Shown: piece by piece, positions 20,523-32,000 of the stretch | Numbering within the stretch: position 1 is the first letter of the stretch | Layout of the letters: each line of letters begins with the position of its first letter | NCBI GenBank assembly: GCA_028751875.1 | Contig: CM054143.1 | Location: forward strand, 69,543,030 to 69,607,029 | DNA: 64,000 bases | Origin: Rapana venosa | Taxonomy: Eukaryota; Mollusca; Gastropoda; Neogastropoda; Muricidae | Direction of reading: 5' to 3' | Program-made: the position numbers and the translations under genes | The notes under the pieces: generated by a model | Seen by the model: the letters and a program-made list of their open reading frames with translations, nothing else | Told to the model about the DNA's origin: nothing | Databases searched by the model: none

Positions 20523-20731
20523 AGGAACAATCATGGCTGACCTTGTGCACGTGACGTCTGCTGCTGTCTATGTCATCAGTGTTGGGGTCAGGGGCTAGGA
20601 AGTCGTGTGTGGCCAGCCACTGACAGTGACCAGTGTCTGTGATGTGTGACGTGTTTAAAGGCACCACACAGTAACAGGGGGAGACGATGTGCAACAGCAG
20701 AAACAGCAGCAAGCCTTGATACCTGTGTCAA

Positions 20732-20970
20732 CAGCGGGAGGAGCTGTTAACGTGTGTAAACAGTGACCACAAAGTAACAGCAAAAGATGACATGCTACAT
20801 GTGTAAACAGCGGAGGAGCTGTTAACGTGTGTAAATAGTGACCACAAAGTAACAGCAAAAGATGACATGTTACATGTGTAAACAGCGGGAGGAGCTGTTA
20901 ACGTGTGTAAATAGTGACCACAAAGTAACAGCAAAAGATGACATGCTACATGTGTAAACAGCGGAAGGCG
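20732..20970. repeat. 76-bp minisatellite, about 3 copies
   Basis: Units begin CAGCGG(G)AGGAGCTGTTAA at 20732, 20808 and 20883, with a partial unit at 20959. Each holds GTGACCACAAAGTAACAGC and GATGACATG(C/T)TACATG. A related partial unit precedes at 20650-20690. The inverted arm has additional, degraded copies at about 50620-50960. Confidence 0.92.
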
Positions 20971-21327
20971 ATGTGTAACGGATACAGGCAGAAAGTTCAT
21001 GTGAAATGCCGAAAGTGTGGGTTTACAAGACTGTATGTTCAGACACCAGGTCAGCCTGTCCATGACATCTTCCCACGACCAGACAGGTCATCGACCAAGG
21101 CTGATGTCGGCTTCATAAACACAGAGGTTGAACTCTGACCCCGACTTTGATTAACATAGTTATTGAGAAACTAGAAGCTACAGGTTTTTTTGGAGGGGAC
21201 AAAGGTGGACCAGTTTGCAGAACATTTTCTGTCACAAAATAGGATTCAATTGAAATTCTGATTTAAAAGAAAAATCTGACAAAGCAGTGAGAGGTGCCGG
21301 AGAGGGAAGGAGAAGCAGGAGAGGGCA
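20971..21327. other. Unclassified unique DNA
   Basis: Not low complexity. A short plus-strand frame (to 21138) has a CXXC-type MTCYMCKQ start, but this derives from the minisatellite. No family is recognised. Confidence 0.35.
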
Positions 21328-21909
21328 GTGACAGCAGCAGCAGCAGCACAGGCTGTGACACTCACTGTCAGGCGCTCATCAGGTGTGAGGGAGGGCCAGT
21401 GGAAGGAACTGACATGGAGGATGCTTGCTCAGCCAACAGGACTGGTCACTGACTGGTTTCAGAACAGACCAGTCACTGTGTGGAGTGTGGGACAGAAAAC
21501 AGAGGCCTGCGCAGTTCTGGCCCAGTGGAGGGATTCAACAGGCAAAGGACGAAGAGTTGTGGGAGAGGACCTGACCCAAGCTTGCTGCCAAGTGTTTAGG
21601 GACGGCACACACCATTCTGCCTGCCTGCCTTCTGTGTGGTTCTCCAGTGCAGTGACATTGTCAGTTGTTGTTTTTATGATGGCGACTAGAAACACAGGCC
21701 AGTGTGCAGTGGGCATTGAGATGTGTTTCCAATGGAAAGGGAAGAGGTGGAGGACAGTGAAGACAGCAGCTGTCCTCTCTGTACTGGTCTTCATGGAGTG
21801 TGGAAGTACTCGTGGATGTTTCTTCCTACAGCAGTGGACTGAAGGACTTTCGTTCAGCTGCCTCCAGCAACCTTCCCCCAGCACAGTTTGTAAGTACCTT
21901 TCTGTGTAA
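21328..21909 (+). CDS. Unclassified open frame, 193 codons
   Basis: Starts at an ATG in a CAG-repeat stretch ([10 protein letters not shown]) and runs to TAA without low complexity after residue 12. The composition is Trp-, Cys- and Ser-rich ([30 protein letters not shown]). A GTAAGTACC donor-like sequence lies near its end at 21890. The opposite strand is also open for 179 codons. The matching region of the inverted arm (about 49640-50220) is not open. I recognise no family. It may be chance; it is listed because it is one of few long frames outside repeats. Confidence 0.12.
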   Translation: MTAAAAAQAVTLTVRRSSGVREGQWKELTWRMLAQPTGLVTDWFQNRPVTVWSVGQKTEACAVLAQWRDSTGKGRRVVGEDLTQACCQVFRDGTHHSACLPSVWFSSAVTLSVVVFMMATRNTGQCAVGIEMCFQWKGKRWRTVKTAAVLSVLVFMECGSTRGCFFLQQWTEGLSFSCLQQPSPSTVCKYLSV

Positions 21910-21913
21910 AGGC

Positions 21914-22145
21914 TGTGTGTGTGTGTGTGTGTGTGTGTGTGCACGCGTGCGAGTGTGTGTGCGAGTGTGTGTGCGTGCAGACACATGCCTGGGTTCATGC
22001 GTGCGTGCGTGCATGTGGTTGTGTGTGCGGGTGTGTGTGTATGTGTGTGTGTGTGAGCGCGGGTGTGTGTATGTGTGTGTGTGAACGAGCGAGCGAGCGA
22101 GAGAGAGAGAGAGAGCGACAGACACAGAGAGACAGAGAGACAGAG

Positions 22146-22180
<35 letters not shown>

Positions 22181-22232
22181 GAGAGCGGGAGAGGAGAGAG
22201 AGAGAGAGAGGGAGGGAGGGAGAGAAAGCACC
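21914..22232. repeat. (GT)n with GCGT variants, then (GA)n
   Basis: GT/GCGT to about 22085, GAGCGAGC, then GAGA/GACAGA to 22232. Confidence 0.93.
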
Positions 22233-22870
22233 ACTGACTATTGCAGCATTTAGCTGAATTTACATATTTCCATTGCCATTAGTTCTTGGTTAAATTAATG
22301 TCCAATGTTTGACTTGTTTTTCATGACTTTTCAATATTTGACCTTCTGCATACTTTCTCTATCAACAAATTTATTATGTTCCATGTACTCTTCTGTCAGT
22401 CTTACTGTCCTCTTTTCCTTGTAAGTTTTTTGTGTTACTATGACTGACACACTTTTCCCCTTTGACAACTCTGTGCTGATTTCTGCAGTTCTGTGATGTT
22501 TTGTGCTGTGTGTTGTGCTTTTCCAAACATAGCGAAAGGTCACCACAGGGCGGTATGTACACGTTCTGATGTTAAACCCTCATGATTCTGAAGTCACACC
22601 TTCACATGTCAGGGGTCCATGCTTTGGCAGAAGAAGAAAAACTACTGCAGATTAAAGTTGTGACCACCTAATTAGAGGAAAAAATAATGCCTATCATTAC
22701 AGTTGTGACAACTTTTTTTTTAAAGCCTATCTTTTCCAGACACAAGGTACTGGGAGGTGTAAGTTTTTATGACACTTTTTTTCCATTTCTTATACCAAAC
22801 ATTTTGCCCATTAGTTCACGGTGACGTCAGTGAGCCTAAGCAGTCATGGTCTCGGTTCAGTTTCTTTTAT
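22233..22870. other. Unclassified AT-rich DNA
   Basis: No coding signal or recognised repeat. Also present inverted at about 48480-49140. Confidence 0.4.
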
Positions 22871-22874
22871 TATG

Positions 22875-23120
22875 TGTGCGCGCACGCGAACGCACGCGCG
22901 CACACACACATGCAGCTACACACACACACATGTATGCAGTCACATACATAATCACAATATCACACACACACACACTCAACACATGTAGTCACACAAACAC
23001 AAACACACACACTCACACAAATGCAGTCACACAAAACAACACACACACACACACTCACACACACACACACACACTCACACACACACACACACACACACCA
23101 CTCACACACACATACACACT

Positions 23121-23165
<45 letters not shown>
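22875..23165. repeat. (CA)n microsatellite block
   Basis: CA arrays with CT and AG interruptions. Confidence 0.95.
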
Positions 23166-23166
<1 letters not shown>

Positions 23167-23257
23167 ACAACAAGCTGAACCCGCCAGGACTAACTTCCTG
23201 AAACTGACACAACACACCAGGTTCCCTTTGCCTGTCCTTCACCCCCCACCCCCCTCA

Positions 23258-23260
23258 CTT

Positions 23261-23346
<86 letters not shown>
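23258..23346. repeat. (CT)n microsatellite
   Basis: About 44 uninterrupted CT units. Confidence 0.97.
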
Positions 23347-23349
<3 letters not shown>

Positions 23350-23645
23350 GTCTATGGATAGATGGGTGGATAAATGGATGGGTGGGTCTATGGATGGGTA
23401 CACGGATGGATGTATGGATGGGTGGATCTGTATGTGGGTGGGTGGACAGTTGGATTTACACATGGATGGGTGGGTCTGTAGGTGGGTGGGTGGATAGATG
23501 GATAGATCAATGGATGGGTGGATGAAACTGAAAGGATAAAAGGGTGGTTGGATGGATCGATGGATGGATGGGTGTGTGGGTGGGTCTGTGGACGGGTGGA
23601 TGGGTAGATTGATGGATGGGTGGGTCTAAGGGTGGGTGGATAGAT
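23347..23645. repeat. GGAT/GGTGGAT minisatellite
   Basis: About 300 bases of GGATGGGTGGAT variants. The inverted arm shows the CCATCCACCC equivalent at 47270-47640. Confidence 0.95.
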
Positions 23646-23938
23646 GTCTCCCGTACAGTCTGTTCCTCTCCTTTCTGCCCCCTCAATGAAAAGAGCAGTG
23701 TACAGCCAGAATGTAAGATGATGGTCAGTAGAACTGTGTGCTAATGATGCAAAAGCTTCACTAAGGACAGTCTTGTGTATCAAGTACGCATACCAAGTGT
23801 GCGTGTCTGCACGCGCCTGTGCATGTGTGCCTGATTGCATGCCATCAGCAAGCATGTGTGTGTGTATACAGTGCGTGGGTGTGTGTGCATGCGTGCGTGG
23901 GTGTTCGTGTGTGTGTGCGTGCGTGCGTGCGTGCGTGC

Positions 23939-23973
<35 letters not shown>

Positions 23974-24804
23974 CGCGCGCCAGCGCCTGTATGTCTGCTT
24001 GCAAGAAGTCTGTGCATATCATGTTTGCGTTCTTAACGGAAGAATAACGTCTCAAAAATGCGTTCTGGTCCTAATTATTGTAATCATCCTCATCAAAACG
24101 ATCAGCTGCCAGGGGATGACATCAGTAAAGAAACGACAGTTTTTGTCTTTGCAGAAAACCAGAATTCCTACATAAAGGTAAAGCTTTTTTTTTTTAAATT
24201 GTAGGCCTACCTAACGAAAATGATGTCTGTCAATCGAGGACCAATAAAATGATCGGACATATTAACAAAGATAGGTTGATGAACATAGACAGAGAGAAAT
24301 AAAGCAGGAACACAACAGAAAATATTTAAACATTGAGAAGAAAGGCAGGCAAGTTCAAATAAAGAGTCAGGGAGATGGAGATAAATAAGACAATTCAAGA
24401 AAGAAAACCTCACCTTCCCCCAAAGGACCCATTCTTTTCTTTAAATCAAGAAACAATAAAAATGTAGCATGCAACATCATCTCCATTGAAGTGATCAAGA
24501 AATAAAACAGCAGGCAGACAAATAAACAAAAAATTAAAAAACACACAAAGTGAAAAGATTCTAACCTTTGTCAGACGACACAATGGATGACTCCTACACA
24601 CACTGAAGTTCAAAGCTGATCACAGAAACATCTCCATACAACTGGCCCTTGCTGTGATTGCAAACCCGAATCGTGTATTTCTTTTTGTCCACCCCCCTTT
24701 TTTTTTTTTAACACACCTTCACAAACTTGGAAGAGGGTATGTTGCACAACAGTCGTAAATACCGCGCTTCCAGTCACTTTCGTCTGCTTCCCCGTCAGTG
24801 AAAA
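23646..24804. other. Unclassified unique DNA with a GT/GC array
   Basis: GT/GCGT array at 23870-23978; otherwise unique and AT-rich. Nothing coding is recognised. It is part of the inverted duplication up to about 24690. Confidence 0.4.
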
Positions 24805-24820
24805 AGCGCCCCCTGCCGTC
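24805..24820 (-). promoter_or_regulatory. CTCF-like motif
   Basis: The minus strand reads GACGGCAGGGGGCGCT, close to the bilaterian CTCF core CCASYAGGGGGCGC. It is a single site with no flanking evidence. Confidence 0.3.
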
Positions 24821-24889
24821 ACTTTCTTCTGTCTGTCTGCAGCGACTGTCTGTAATTTATTAATAGTAGTAGTAGAAGTAGTATCATGT

Positions 24890-26415
24890 TCGTCGTTTTC
24901 TAGTAGTAGTAGTAGCAGCAGTAGTGTTATTATTATCACCATCATCATCATCACCCCACACCACACCACACCACACCAACACACCACACCACACTACACC
25001 ATATCAAAACACAACGCAACACACCACGTTATAACAGCGCAACAGCATACAACACCACACCACCCCATCATACGACCATACCACATTAACACACCACACG
25101 ACACCACACCATTACACCACCACATCACACCACCACATCACACTACCACACCCACCCATCACAACACAATACACTACACCATCACACACCACACAACGCA
25201 ACTCCACCACACACACCCCACACAACCACACCACACAACACCACACCACTACACACACCACTACACCACTACACCACACCTCCACACCATACGACACCAC
25301 ACATCAACACACAACACCATCATACACTACATATATCACAACACACAACCATCAACACACTTCAACACAACACCACGACCACATCACATTAAGACACCAC
25401 AAGCATACCAACCACACCACCGCATATCATCACACCACGACACCACACCACCACTTACTCGACCACACCACATCAACACACAACACTCCACAACACCATT
25501 ACATCACAACACAACCACCACCACATCAGAACCACCTAACCACACCACCACATCAGACCACCACATCACACCACCACACCTCATTACCACACCACACTAC
25601 ATCACACTACTCAACACCATTACAGCACCACAGCATACCACACCACCATACAACACCCCCATGACACCACATCACATCACCACATTACACCACAAACACT
25701 GCAACACCAAACCACATTGACACACGACACCACACCACCACACCACACCACATCAACACACCACACAACACCACCACACCACTACACCACACCATCACAC
25801 ATCACCACCCCAACAACCACACCACACCAGACTACCACACCACACCACACAAGCACACCACCACATTACACCACCACATTAACACAACACCCCACCACCC
25901 ACACATCCACACCATACCACACCACCACCCCACTCCCCACGACCACAGCACACCGCACAACCCAACCCCACCCCACCACTCCACACCACACCACACCTCA
26001 CTAACACACCCCCACACCACACCACACCACCACACCAAATAACACCACCACATCGTACCACCACACCACAATACACAACACAACACCATCACACCACACA
26101 ACACCACCACACCACTACACAAACACCATCACACACAGCACACCACCTCACAACCACACCACCACCCCAAACAACCACACCACACCACCACACAACACCA
26201 CCACACCACCACTAAAGCACACTACCACATTACAACATCACATTACCACAACACCACCCCACTCCACACGACCACACCACACAACCACACCACACTTCAC
26301 CACCACACCACTCCACACCACACCACCACTCCACACCACCTCATCACCACACCACACCACCACACCACCACTACACACCACACCACCACTACACACACAC
26401 ACGCAACACACGCAC

Positions 26416-26450
<35 letters not shown>
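24890..26450. repeat. CCACA/ACCACACC satellite-like array, about 1.5 kb
   Basis: Starts with AGT trinucleotides (24862-24925) and ATC units, then CACCACACCA-type DNA with irregular ACA, CAT and TAC variants to about 26395, then pure CA to 26450. Essentially G-free on the plus strand. Confidence 0.95.
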
Positions 26451-26452
<2 letters not shown>

Positions 26453-26660
26453 ACTAGAAGCAAGGATTGCTAGCAGTCTGCTCATTGCTGTCTTACTGGT
26501 GTAAGGGAAACAACCTATTTTAGTAGCTAGGAGAACACAGAAAAAAGTGAGGTGAGCTCCCTTAAAAACCCAAGCTCAGTAACGGTCAGTGATAGACTGG
26601 GTCTTCTGACAACAAACATGTAATGCATGACAATAATAATTCAGTGGCAGCAAACGGCAC
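26451..26660 (-). repeat. R1 interspersed repeat, copy 1
   Basis: On the minus strand it runs from GTTTGCTGCCACTGAATTAT to AGGTTGTTTCCCTTACAC and GCAGACTGCTAGC. It is almost identical to 27062-27245 and related to 28465-28640, 33160-33345 and 40355-40520. CA arrays flank it on both sides. Confidence 0.82.
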
Positions 26661-26705
26661 ACACACACACACGCACGCACGCACACACACACACACACAC
26701 ACACT

Positions 26706-27040
26706 AGAACTGCAATCAATACCGATAATTTAACAGTGGTGAACCATTCAGAAGTTAGTACAAGTGTTTTTACGTCAAGGAGAATTAATACTTTATTCTA
26801 TAGAATGAAACTAAATGCATTGATAACCAAATTCAGCAAAAATGGTAAATGCCTGTGTGGTGAAAATATCACTAATACTCATATACTTTTTGACTGCCAG
26901 AGTGTAAAACCTTTCATGCCCCATTTTTCTGAAAACTCCCTCACCAGCATATTCAGCAATCTAAAACTAGCATTTGAAATTGTGAAAGGTCTTTGTCACA
27001 GTCCCATAGGGCATTTGTTATAGTTACATTAACGTTAATG
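26706..27040 (+). pseudogene. I-like LINE C-terminal fragment
   Basis: The plus strand encodes SRRINTLFYRMKLNALITKF, GKCLCGENITNTHILFDC and QSVKPFMPH. The CxC..H..C pattern is the zinc-knuckle-like end found after RNase H in I/Jockey-type LINEs, and it matches the fragments at 34774, 42480 and 57054. It ends in GTTTGTTTGTTTG. It sits between two direct copies of R1. Confidence 0.68.
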
Positions 27041-27049
27041 ACTTTTTGT

Positions 27050-27244
27050 TTGTTTGTTTGCAGTCTGCTCATTGCTGTCTTACTGGTGTAAGGGAAACAA
27101 CCTCTTTTAGTAGCTAGTAGAACACAGAAAACAGTGAGGTGAGCTCCCTTAAAAACCCAAGCTCAGTAATGGTCAGTGACAGACTGGGTCTTTTGACAAC
27201 AAACATGTAATGCATGACAATAATAATTCAGTGGCAGCAAACGG

Positions 27245-27245
<1 letters not shown>
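27050..27245 (-). repeat. R1 interspersed repeat, copy 2
   Basis: Same as 26451-26660 with few differences (AACAACCTCTTTTAGTAGCT; GGTCTTTTGACAACAAACAT). Confidence 0.85.
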
Positions 27246-27316
<71 letters not shown>

Positions 27317-27320
27317 CACA

Positions 27321-27386
<66 letters not shown>

Positions 27387-27840
27387 ATACACCACACACA
27401 CACACATGTACGTGCGCATCGCGGGTGCGCGCACACACACACTGACATACACACACTCATAAATACACGCTTGCGCGCGCGTGCGTACACACGCCACCAC
27501 ACATTCACATACACACGCAAATACATAGACAAGCTTGTGCGTGCGTGCGCGCGCACACACACACACACACACACACAATACACAGACACGCTCGCACACA
27601 CACGCTTGCACACCTACAAACACACACGCACACACACATATGCACGTGCGCATCACGCGCGCACACACACACCCTCACATACACACGCACATACATACTC
27701 ACGCTTGCGTGTGTGCGCACACACACACAATACACAGACACGCTCGCACACACACGCTCACACTCATGCACACACACACACACACACACACTCGCACGCA
27801 CACACAAACACACAAACACACACACACACACACACACACA

Positions 27841-27876
<36 letters not shown>

Positions 27877-28008
27877 CGTGCGCGCATGCAAACACGCACA
27901 CTCGAACGCGCACTCACGCACGCATGCACGCACGCACACACACACGCACGCACACACGCACACACACACACACACACACACACCACACACACACACACAC
28001 ACGACACA
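27246..28008. repeat. (CA)n/(CGCA)n microsatellite block
   Basis: Long CA arrays with GCAC stretches at 27280-27315, 27840-27885 and elsewhere, and a roughly 260-bp higher-order repetition (ACATACACACGC, CACAATACACAGACACGCTC twice). Confidence 0.95.
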
Positions 28009-28262
28009 GACTGAGAAAAATAGGGAAGACAGGGACAGACATACAGACACAGACAGATTATACAGAGCAGTATACCGCTACAATATTTTGTGTGTAGCAG
28101 CTCTGAGTTCAGCGTGTTTGCTGCACTGCTCGCCAGTTGCTGAAAAACTGCAGTTTTCTGCAAGTTCAGAGTTCTAGCGCTGATTGAAATGTGAGGGAAG
28201 AAGGCGCTGGTGAGAGGAACAAGGAGTAGCAGACGACAATGTCTGAGGGAGGCAATGATTGA
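28009..28262 (+). repeat. Duplicated cassette part A, copy 1
   Basis: CAGACTGAGAAAAATAGGGA, TACAGAGCAGTATA, GCAGCTCTGAGTTCAGCG and GAAGGCGCTGGTGAGAGGAA recur in order at 32622-32935. No coding frame. Confidence 0.85.
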
Positions 28263-28464
28263 TCATGCACAGGCCATGTGTGCGTACGTGCGCGCGCGTA
28301 AGCACACACACACGCACGTACCCCTCCCCCACCCCCCACACACACCCAAACACACACCAGGCATGCATACCTGTGTGTGTGTGTGTGTGTGTGTGTGCCT
28401 GCGTGCGCGCGTGCGTGCGTGCGTGAGTGCGCGCGCGCGTGCGTGTGAAAGTGTTTGCATGTGT
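28263..28464. repeat. CA, GT and GC microsatellites
   Basis: Mixed CA, then GT, then GCGC runs. Confidence 0.9.
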
Positions 28465-28645
28465 GCGTTTGCTGCCACTGAATTATTAGTTTAATTGGCT
28501 AAGTTCAACATGTTAAACTCTGATCAGAATCACTGACCGTTCATGAGCATGGAGTATTACAGGCAGAGATAACTGCTGCTGCCTTCGTACTTAATGACAG
28601 AGGTTGTTTCCCTTACACTGCTGTTGAAGCAAGCACCAGAACATA
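28465..28645 (+). repeat. R1 interspersed repeat, copy 3
   Basis: GTTTGCTGCCACTGAATTAT, TCACTGACCGTTCATGAGC and GAGGTTGTTTCCCTTACAC. Nearly identical to 33160-33345. Confidence 0.82.
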
Positions 28646-28689
28646 GGAGTATTATAGGCTGTTAAAGAAAGGATTTTTGTCTGTTGGTT

Positions 28690-29556
28690 GGTCGATCTGT
28701 CAGCCTGTCTGTCTGCCCATTTGTCTCTCTGTCTGTCTCTCTGTCTGTCTCTCTGTCTGTCTCTCAATCTGTCTCTCTGTCTGTCTCTCAATCTGTCTCT
28801 CAGTCTGTCTCTCTGTCTGTCTCCCAATCTGTCTCTCTGTTTGTCTCTCAGTCTGTCTCTCTGTCTGTCTCCCAATCTGTCTATCTGTCTCTCAATCTGT
28901 CTCTCTGTCTGCCTCTCAATCTGTCTCTCTGTCTGTCTCTCAGTCTGTCTCTCTGTCTGTTTCTCAGTCTGTCTCTCTGTCTGTCTCTCAATCTGTCTCT
29001 CTGTCTCTCTCTCTATCTGTCTCTCAATCTGTCTCTCTGTCTGTCTCTCAGTCTGTCTCTATGTCTGTCTCTCAATCTGTCTATCAATCTGTCTGTCTGT
29101 CTCTCAATCTGTCTCTCTGTCTGACTCTCAATCTGTCTCTCTGTCTGACTCTCAATCTGTCTCTCAGTCTGTTTCTCAGTCTGTCTCTCTGTCTGTCTCT
29201 CAGTCTGTCTCTCTATCTGTCTCTCAGTCTGTCTCTCTGTCTCTCAATCTGTCTCTCTGTCTGTCTCTCAATCTGTCTCTCTGTCTCTCAATCTGTCTCT
29301 CTGTCTGTCTCTCAGTCTGCTCTCTGTCTGTCTCTCAATCTGTCTCTCAATCTGTCTCTCTGTCTGTCTCTCTGTCTGTCTATCAATCTGTCTCTCTGTC
29401 TGTCTCTCTTTCTGTCTCTCAATCTGTCTCTCTGTCTGTCTCTCTGTCTATCTTTCAATCTGTCTCTCTGTCTGTCTCTCAATCTGTCTCCTAATCTGTC
29501 TCTCTGTCTATCTTTCAATCTGTCTCTCTGTCTGTCTCTCTGCCTGTCTCTTTTTT
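28690..29556. repeat. (CTGTCTCT)n array, about 870 bp
   Basis: CTGT/CTCT octamer-type array with CAAT and CAGT variants. Followed by TTCTGTTTCTAGCTCTATCA, which also follows the array at 33410-33760. Confidence 0.97.
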
Positions 29557-29599
29557 AATTCTGTTTCTAGCTCTATCAGTTTGTATGCAAGACTGTCTC

Positions 29600-29616
29600 A
29601 GTGTGTGGGGGGTGTG

Positions 29617-29655
<39 letters not shown>

Positions 29656-29830
29656 GTGTGTGTTTGTGTCTGTGTGTCTGTGTGCCCTGTGTGTGTGTGT
29701 GTGTGTTTTGGGTGTTTGGTGTGTGTGTGGTGTGTGTCTGTGTCTGTGTCTGTGTCTGTGTCAGTGTGTGTTGTGTTGTGGTGGTGTGGGGTTTGTTGGG
29801 GGGGGGGATGTGTGCGTGCGTGCGTGCGTG

Positions 29831-29863
<33 letters not shown>

Positions 29864-29865
29864 TG
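29600..29865. repeat. (GT)n with CTGT and G tract
   Basis: GT arrays, GTCTGT units and a G9 tract near 29800. Confidence 0.93.
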
Positions 29866-30035
29866 TCTGTCTGTCTGTATGCCCCCGTCTCTTTTCCTCG
29901 TTTCTCTCTCTTCTATTTGCTTCTGTCTCTCTCTTTCTTCTTTGCTGTTGTTCTGTATATTGTTTGTATTTTCCTCTGTCTGCATCTGTCTGTATCTTTC
30001 TTTGTAGTCTGTCTGTATGTTTTTTCTGTCTTCTG

Positions 30036-30076
<41 letters not shown>

Positions 30077-30255
30077 CTCTCTTTTTCTTTATCTCCCCTT
30101 TTCCTCTCTCTCTCTCTCTCTCTCTCCTCTCTTTTCCCCTCTCTCTCTCTCTCTCTCTCTCCTCCATGTTTGTCACCCTGTCTCCCTCACTGTCTGTCTG
30201 TCTGTTATTGTTGCTTTTATCTATCTCCCTGTGTCTGTCAATGTCTGTCTCTGCC

Positions 30256-30286
<31 letters not shown>

Positions 30287-30353
30287 GCTCTCCCTGTTTG
30301 TCACCCCTTGTCTCCCTCACTGTCTGTCTGTCTGTCTTCTGTCTGCCCTGTCT

Positions 30354-30402
<49 letters not shown>

Positions 30403-30520
30403 ATGTTTGTCACCCTGTCTCCCTCACTGTCTGTCTGTCTGTCTGTTATTGTTGCTGTCTCTGTCTCTCTGTGTCTGTCAATGTCTGTCTCTTTTTTTTT
30501 TTTCTGTCTGACTTTTCCAC
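29866..30520. repeat. CTGT/CT minisatellite with embedded TTTGTCACCCTGTCTCCC units
   Basis: Three units (about 30165, 30295, 30405) carry TTTGTCACCC(C)TGTCTCC, CACTGTCTGTCTG and, in two, TTATTGTTGCT. A shorter relative lies at 39105-39345. Confidence 0.85.
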
Positions 30521-30589
30521 ACACACGCGCGTGCGCGCACAGAACACCTTGCGCACACGGTAAAACCCGTTACGCTTTTCGGAAGAGTA

Positions 30590-30700
30590 GGCCATTGTAT
30601 GCCGGTGGGAACGGATGACAAAATTTAGAAATTTGCATCACACGGGGACTTGATGTAAAAACATGAGTGCTTATTCCATTATCCTCGAAATATAAGAATG
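30590..30700 (+). mobile_element. S1 SINE, 5'-truncated
   Basis: Reverse complement of 41905-42020: GAAGAGTAGGCCATTGTATG, GGTGGGAACGGATGACAAAA, ATTATCCTCGAAATA. The site where the LINE interrupts other copies (TGTGTGCC / CAT) is uninterrupted here. Confidence 0.72.
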
Positions 30701-30794
30701 AAAGAAAGGGAAAACACATACACGCACGCATACATTGGCCACGACGCCCACAACCCACATGCGCGCGCGCGCACAACACACGCCGCACGCATGC

Positions 30795-30844
<50 letters not shown>

Positions 30845-31045
30845 AGCCACACCTATTCCTGCATATATAGACGTGCACTTGCGTGCGCGCGCGCGCGCAC
30901 ACAACACAACATAGCACTTCTCTCTCTCTATCAACATGAAGGTACACAAAACACACACGCACACGCGCGCGCACACACACACAAGTACACACATGCACTC
31001 TCTCTCATCCTTCTTCCCCCCACCCCGCCACCTCACACACACACA
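30701..31045. repeat. (CA)n/(GC)n microsatellite block
   Basis: CA and GCGC runs separated by short unique islands. Confidence 0.9.
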
Positions 31046-31463
31046 CTCATGATGCGCGCGCGGTAGGCTGTCTGCTGTAACAGTGTTTTTCTGTCTCATC
31101 ATTTACACTCTCCTGTCTCTCTCTCAAGCGAGCGAGCGAGTGCACGCGCGCGGTGCGTGTGTTGAGCGCGAATGCGTGCATGCTATGTGTTATAATATGT
31201 GTAAGCGCCGTGGATGTATGTACTGCAACTATATGTGTGTCCATCGCGTCAGTCCTGTCTGCCTTTTGTTTGTCCTCTGTCTCTGTCTTGACAACTCTCC
31301 GTGTTGCATGGGGGGTTCTTTTACATAACAAAAATGTTGTTGCACATGGAACCTCGTTATCATCTCATCTGAAAGACTAGCACCACAACCACCACTCATG
31401 AACTAGTGGATGAGGGAAACGTTTAACTTTCTAAGCGAAGTTTCCTGTAACCACCATCCGATC

Positions 31464-31464
<1 letters not shown>
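31046..31464. other. Unclassified unique DNA
   Basis: GAGCGAGCGAG cluster at 31127-31140; otherwise nothing recognised. Confidence 0.35.

Positions 31465-31508
<44 letters not shown>
31465..31508. repeat. (GT)n microsatellite
   Basis: Short GT array. Confidence 0.93.
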
Positions 31509-31512
<4 letters not shown>

Positions 31513-32000
31513 GCTCATTGTCTTTATTTCCTCCAGTCTCTTGGCTCTGTGCCTGTCTTGTTCCTGTGGCTGTGTCCTTTTCCTCTCTTTGTTGTAGTTA
31601 GATTGAGAGGAGAAAGAAAGGAAGAACTGTAATTTTTTTTTAAAAAACCCAGCCATAGGACCTATTTGCTGAAGAAAAAAAAAATATATATATATAAAAT
31701 GGTTGGCCTCTGTCCGACGATGAGCCTCCAAAACAGCAGAGGGAGCAGCTGCTGTTTCGGAAATTGGCAGAAATGTGATTATAGAGGAGATGCTTGCCCA
31801 CAGTACATCCCCACTCTCTCGGCCAAGTGGGCCATAAGGACAGTCAGCGTTGAGAGTTCTCCAAAGGCAACAAGCAAGCCCCCAGGGCTGCAGCACAAAG
31901 GAATGTGCGAGTCGAAGCCTCCTAGTACAGAGAGTCATAGTCGACTTTATGAACACCAGAATGAAGCAGAGATTACGGTGGCTATAGCTAGACTATAAAA
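31509..32000 (+). other. Unclassified, non-repetitive; 110-codon frame
   Basis: A plus-strand frame at 31666-31998 starts in A-rich DNA (MLKKKK) and continues with SSCCFGNWQKCDYRGDACPQ and PKATSKPPGLQHKG. The opposite strand is also open. No family is recognised. From 31700 the base composition is balanced, unlike the surroundings, which suggests an old insertion or exon. Confidence 0.2.

Larger units (their letters stand above)
18060..24690. repeat. Left arm of a large inverted duplication
   Basis: This block reappears in reverse complement at 46137-54420. Anchors by eye (left to right arm): gaacttcagtgtgtg region near 24610 to 46220; atatgtccgatcattttatt near 24250 to 46600; ttacattctggctgtacact near 23710 to 47205; aggtgtgacttcagaa near 22595 to 48765; aaccttcccccagcacag near 21870 to 49660; the 76-bp minisatellite; actgagcgctaaagcc near 20375 to 51310; the GGTAGGGA minisatellite. 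The left arm is clean; the right is homopolymer-inflated. The loop is about 21 kb. Confidence 0.85.

Noticed and set aside
27246..28008. CRISPR-like array of alternating repeats and spacers
   Set aside because: The spacing is that of interrupted CA microsatellites; there are no constant repeats with unique spacers and no cas genes, and the genome is eukaryotic.
27210..28097. 295-codon His-Thr repeat frame, and other HTHT or CVCV frames throughout
   Set aside because: All frames of CA/GT arrays are open; there is no evidence of genes.
28677..30618. Long frames rich in Cys-Leu-Ser-Val over the CTGT/CTCT arrays
   Set aside because: Simple-repeat translation, open in all three frames.
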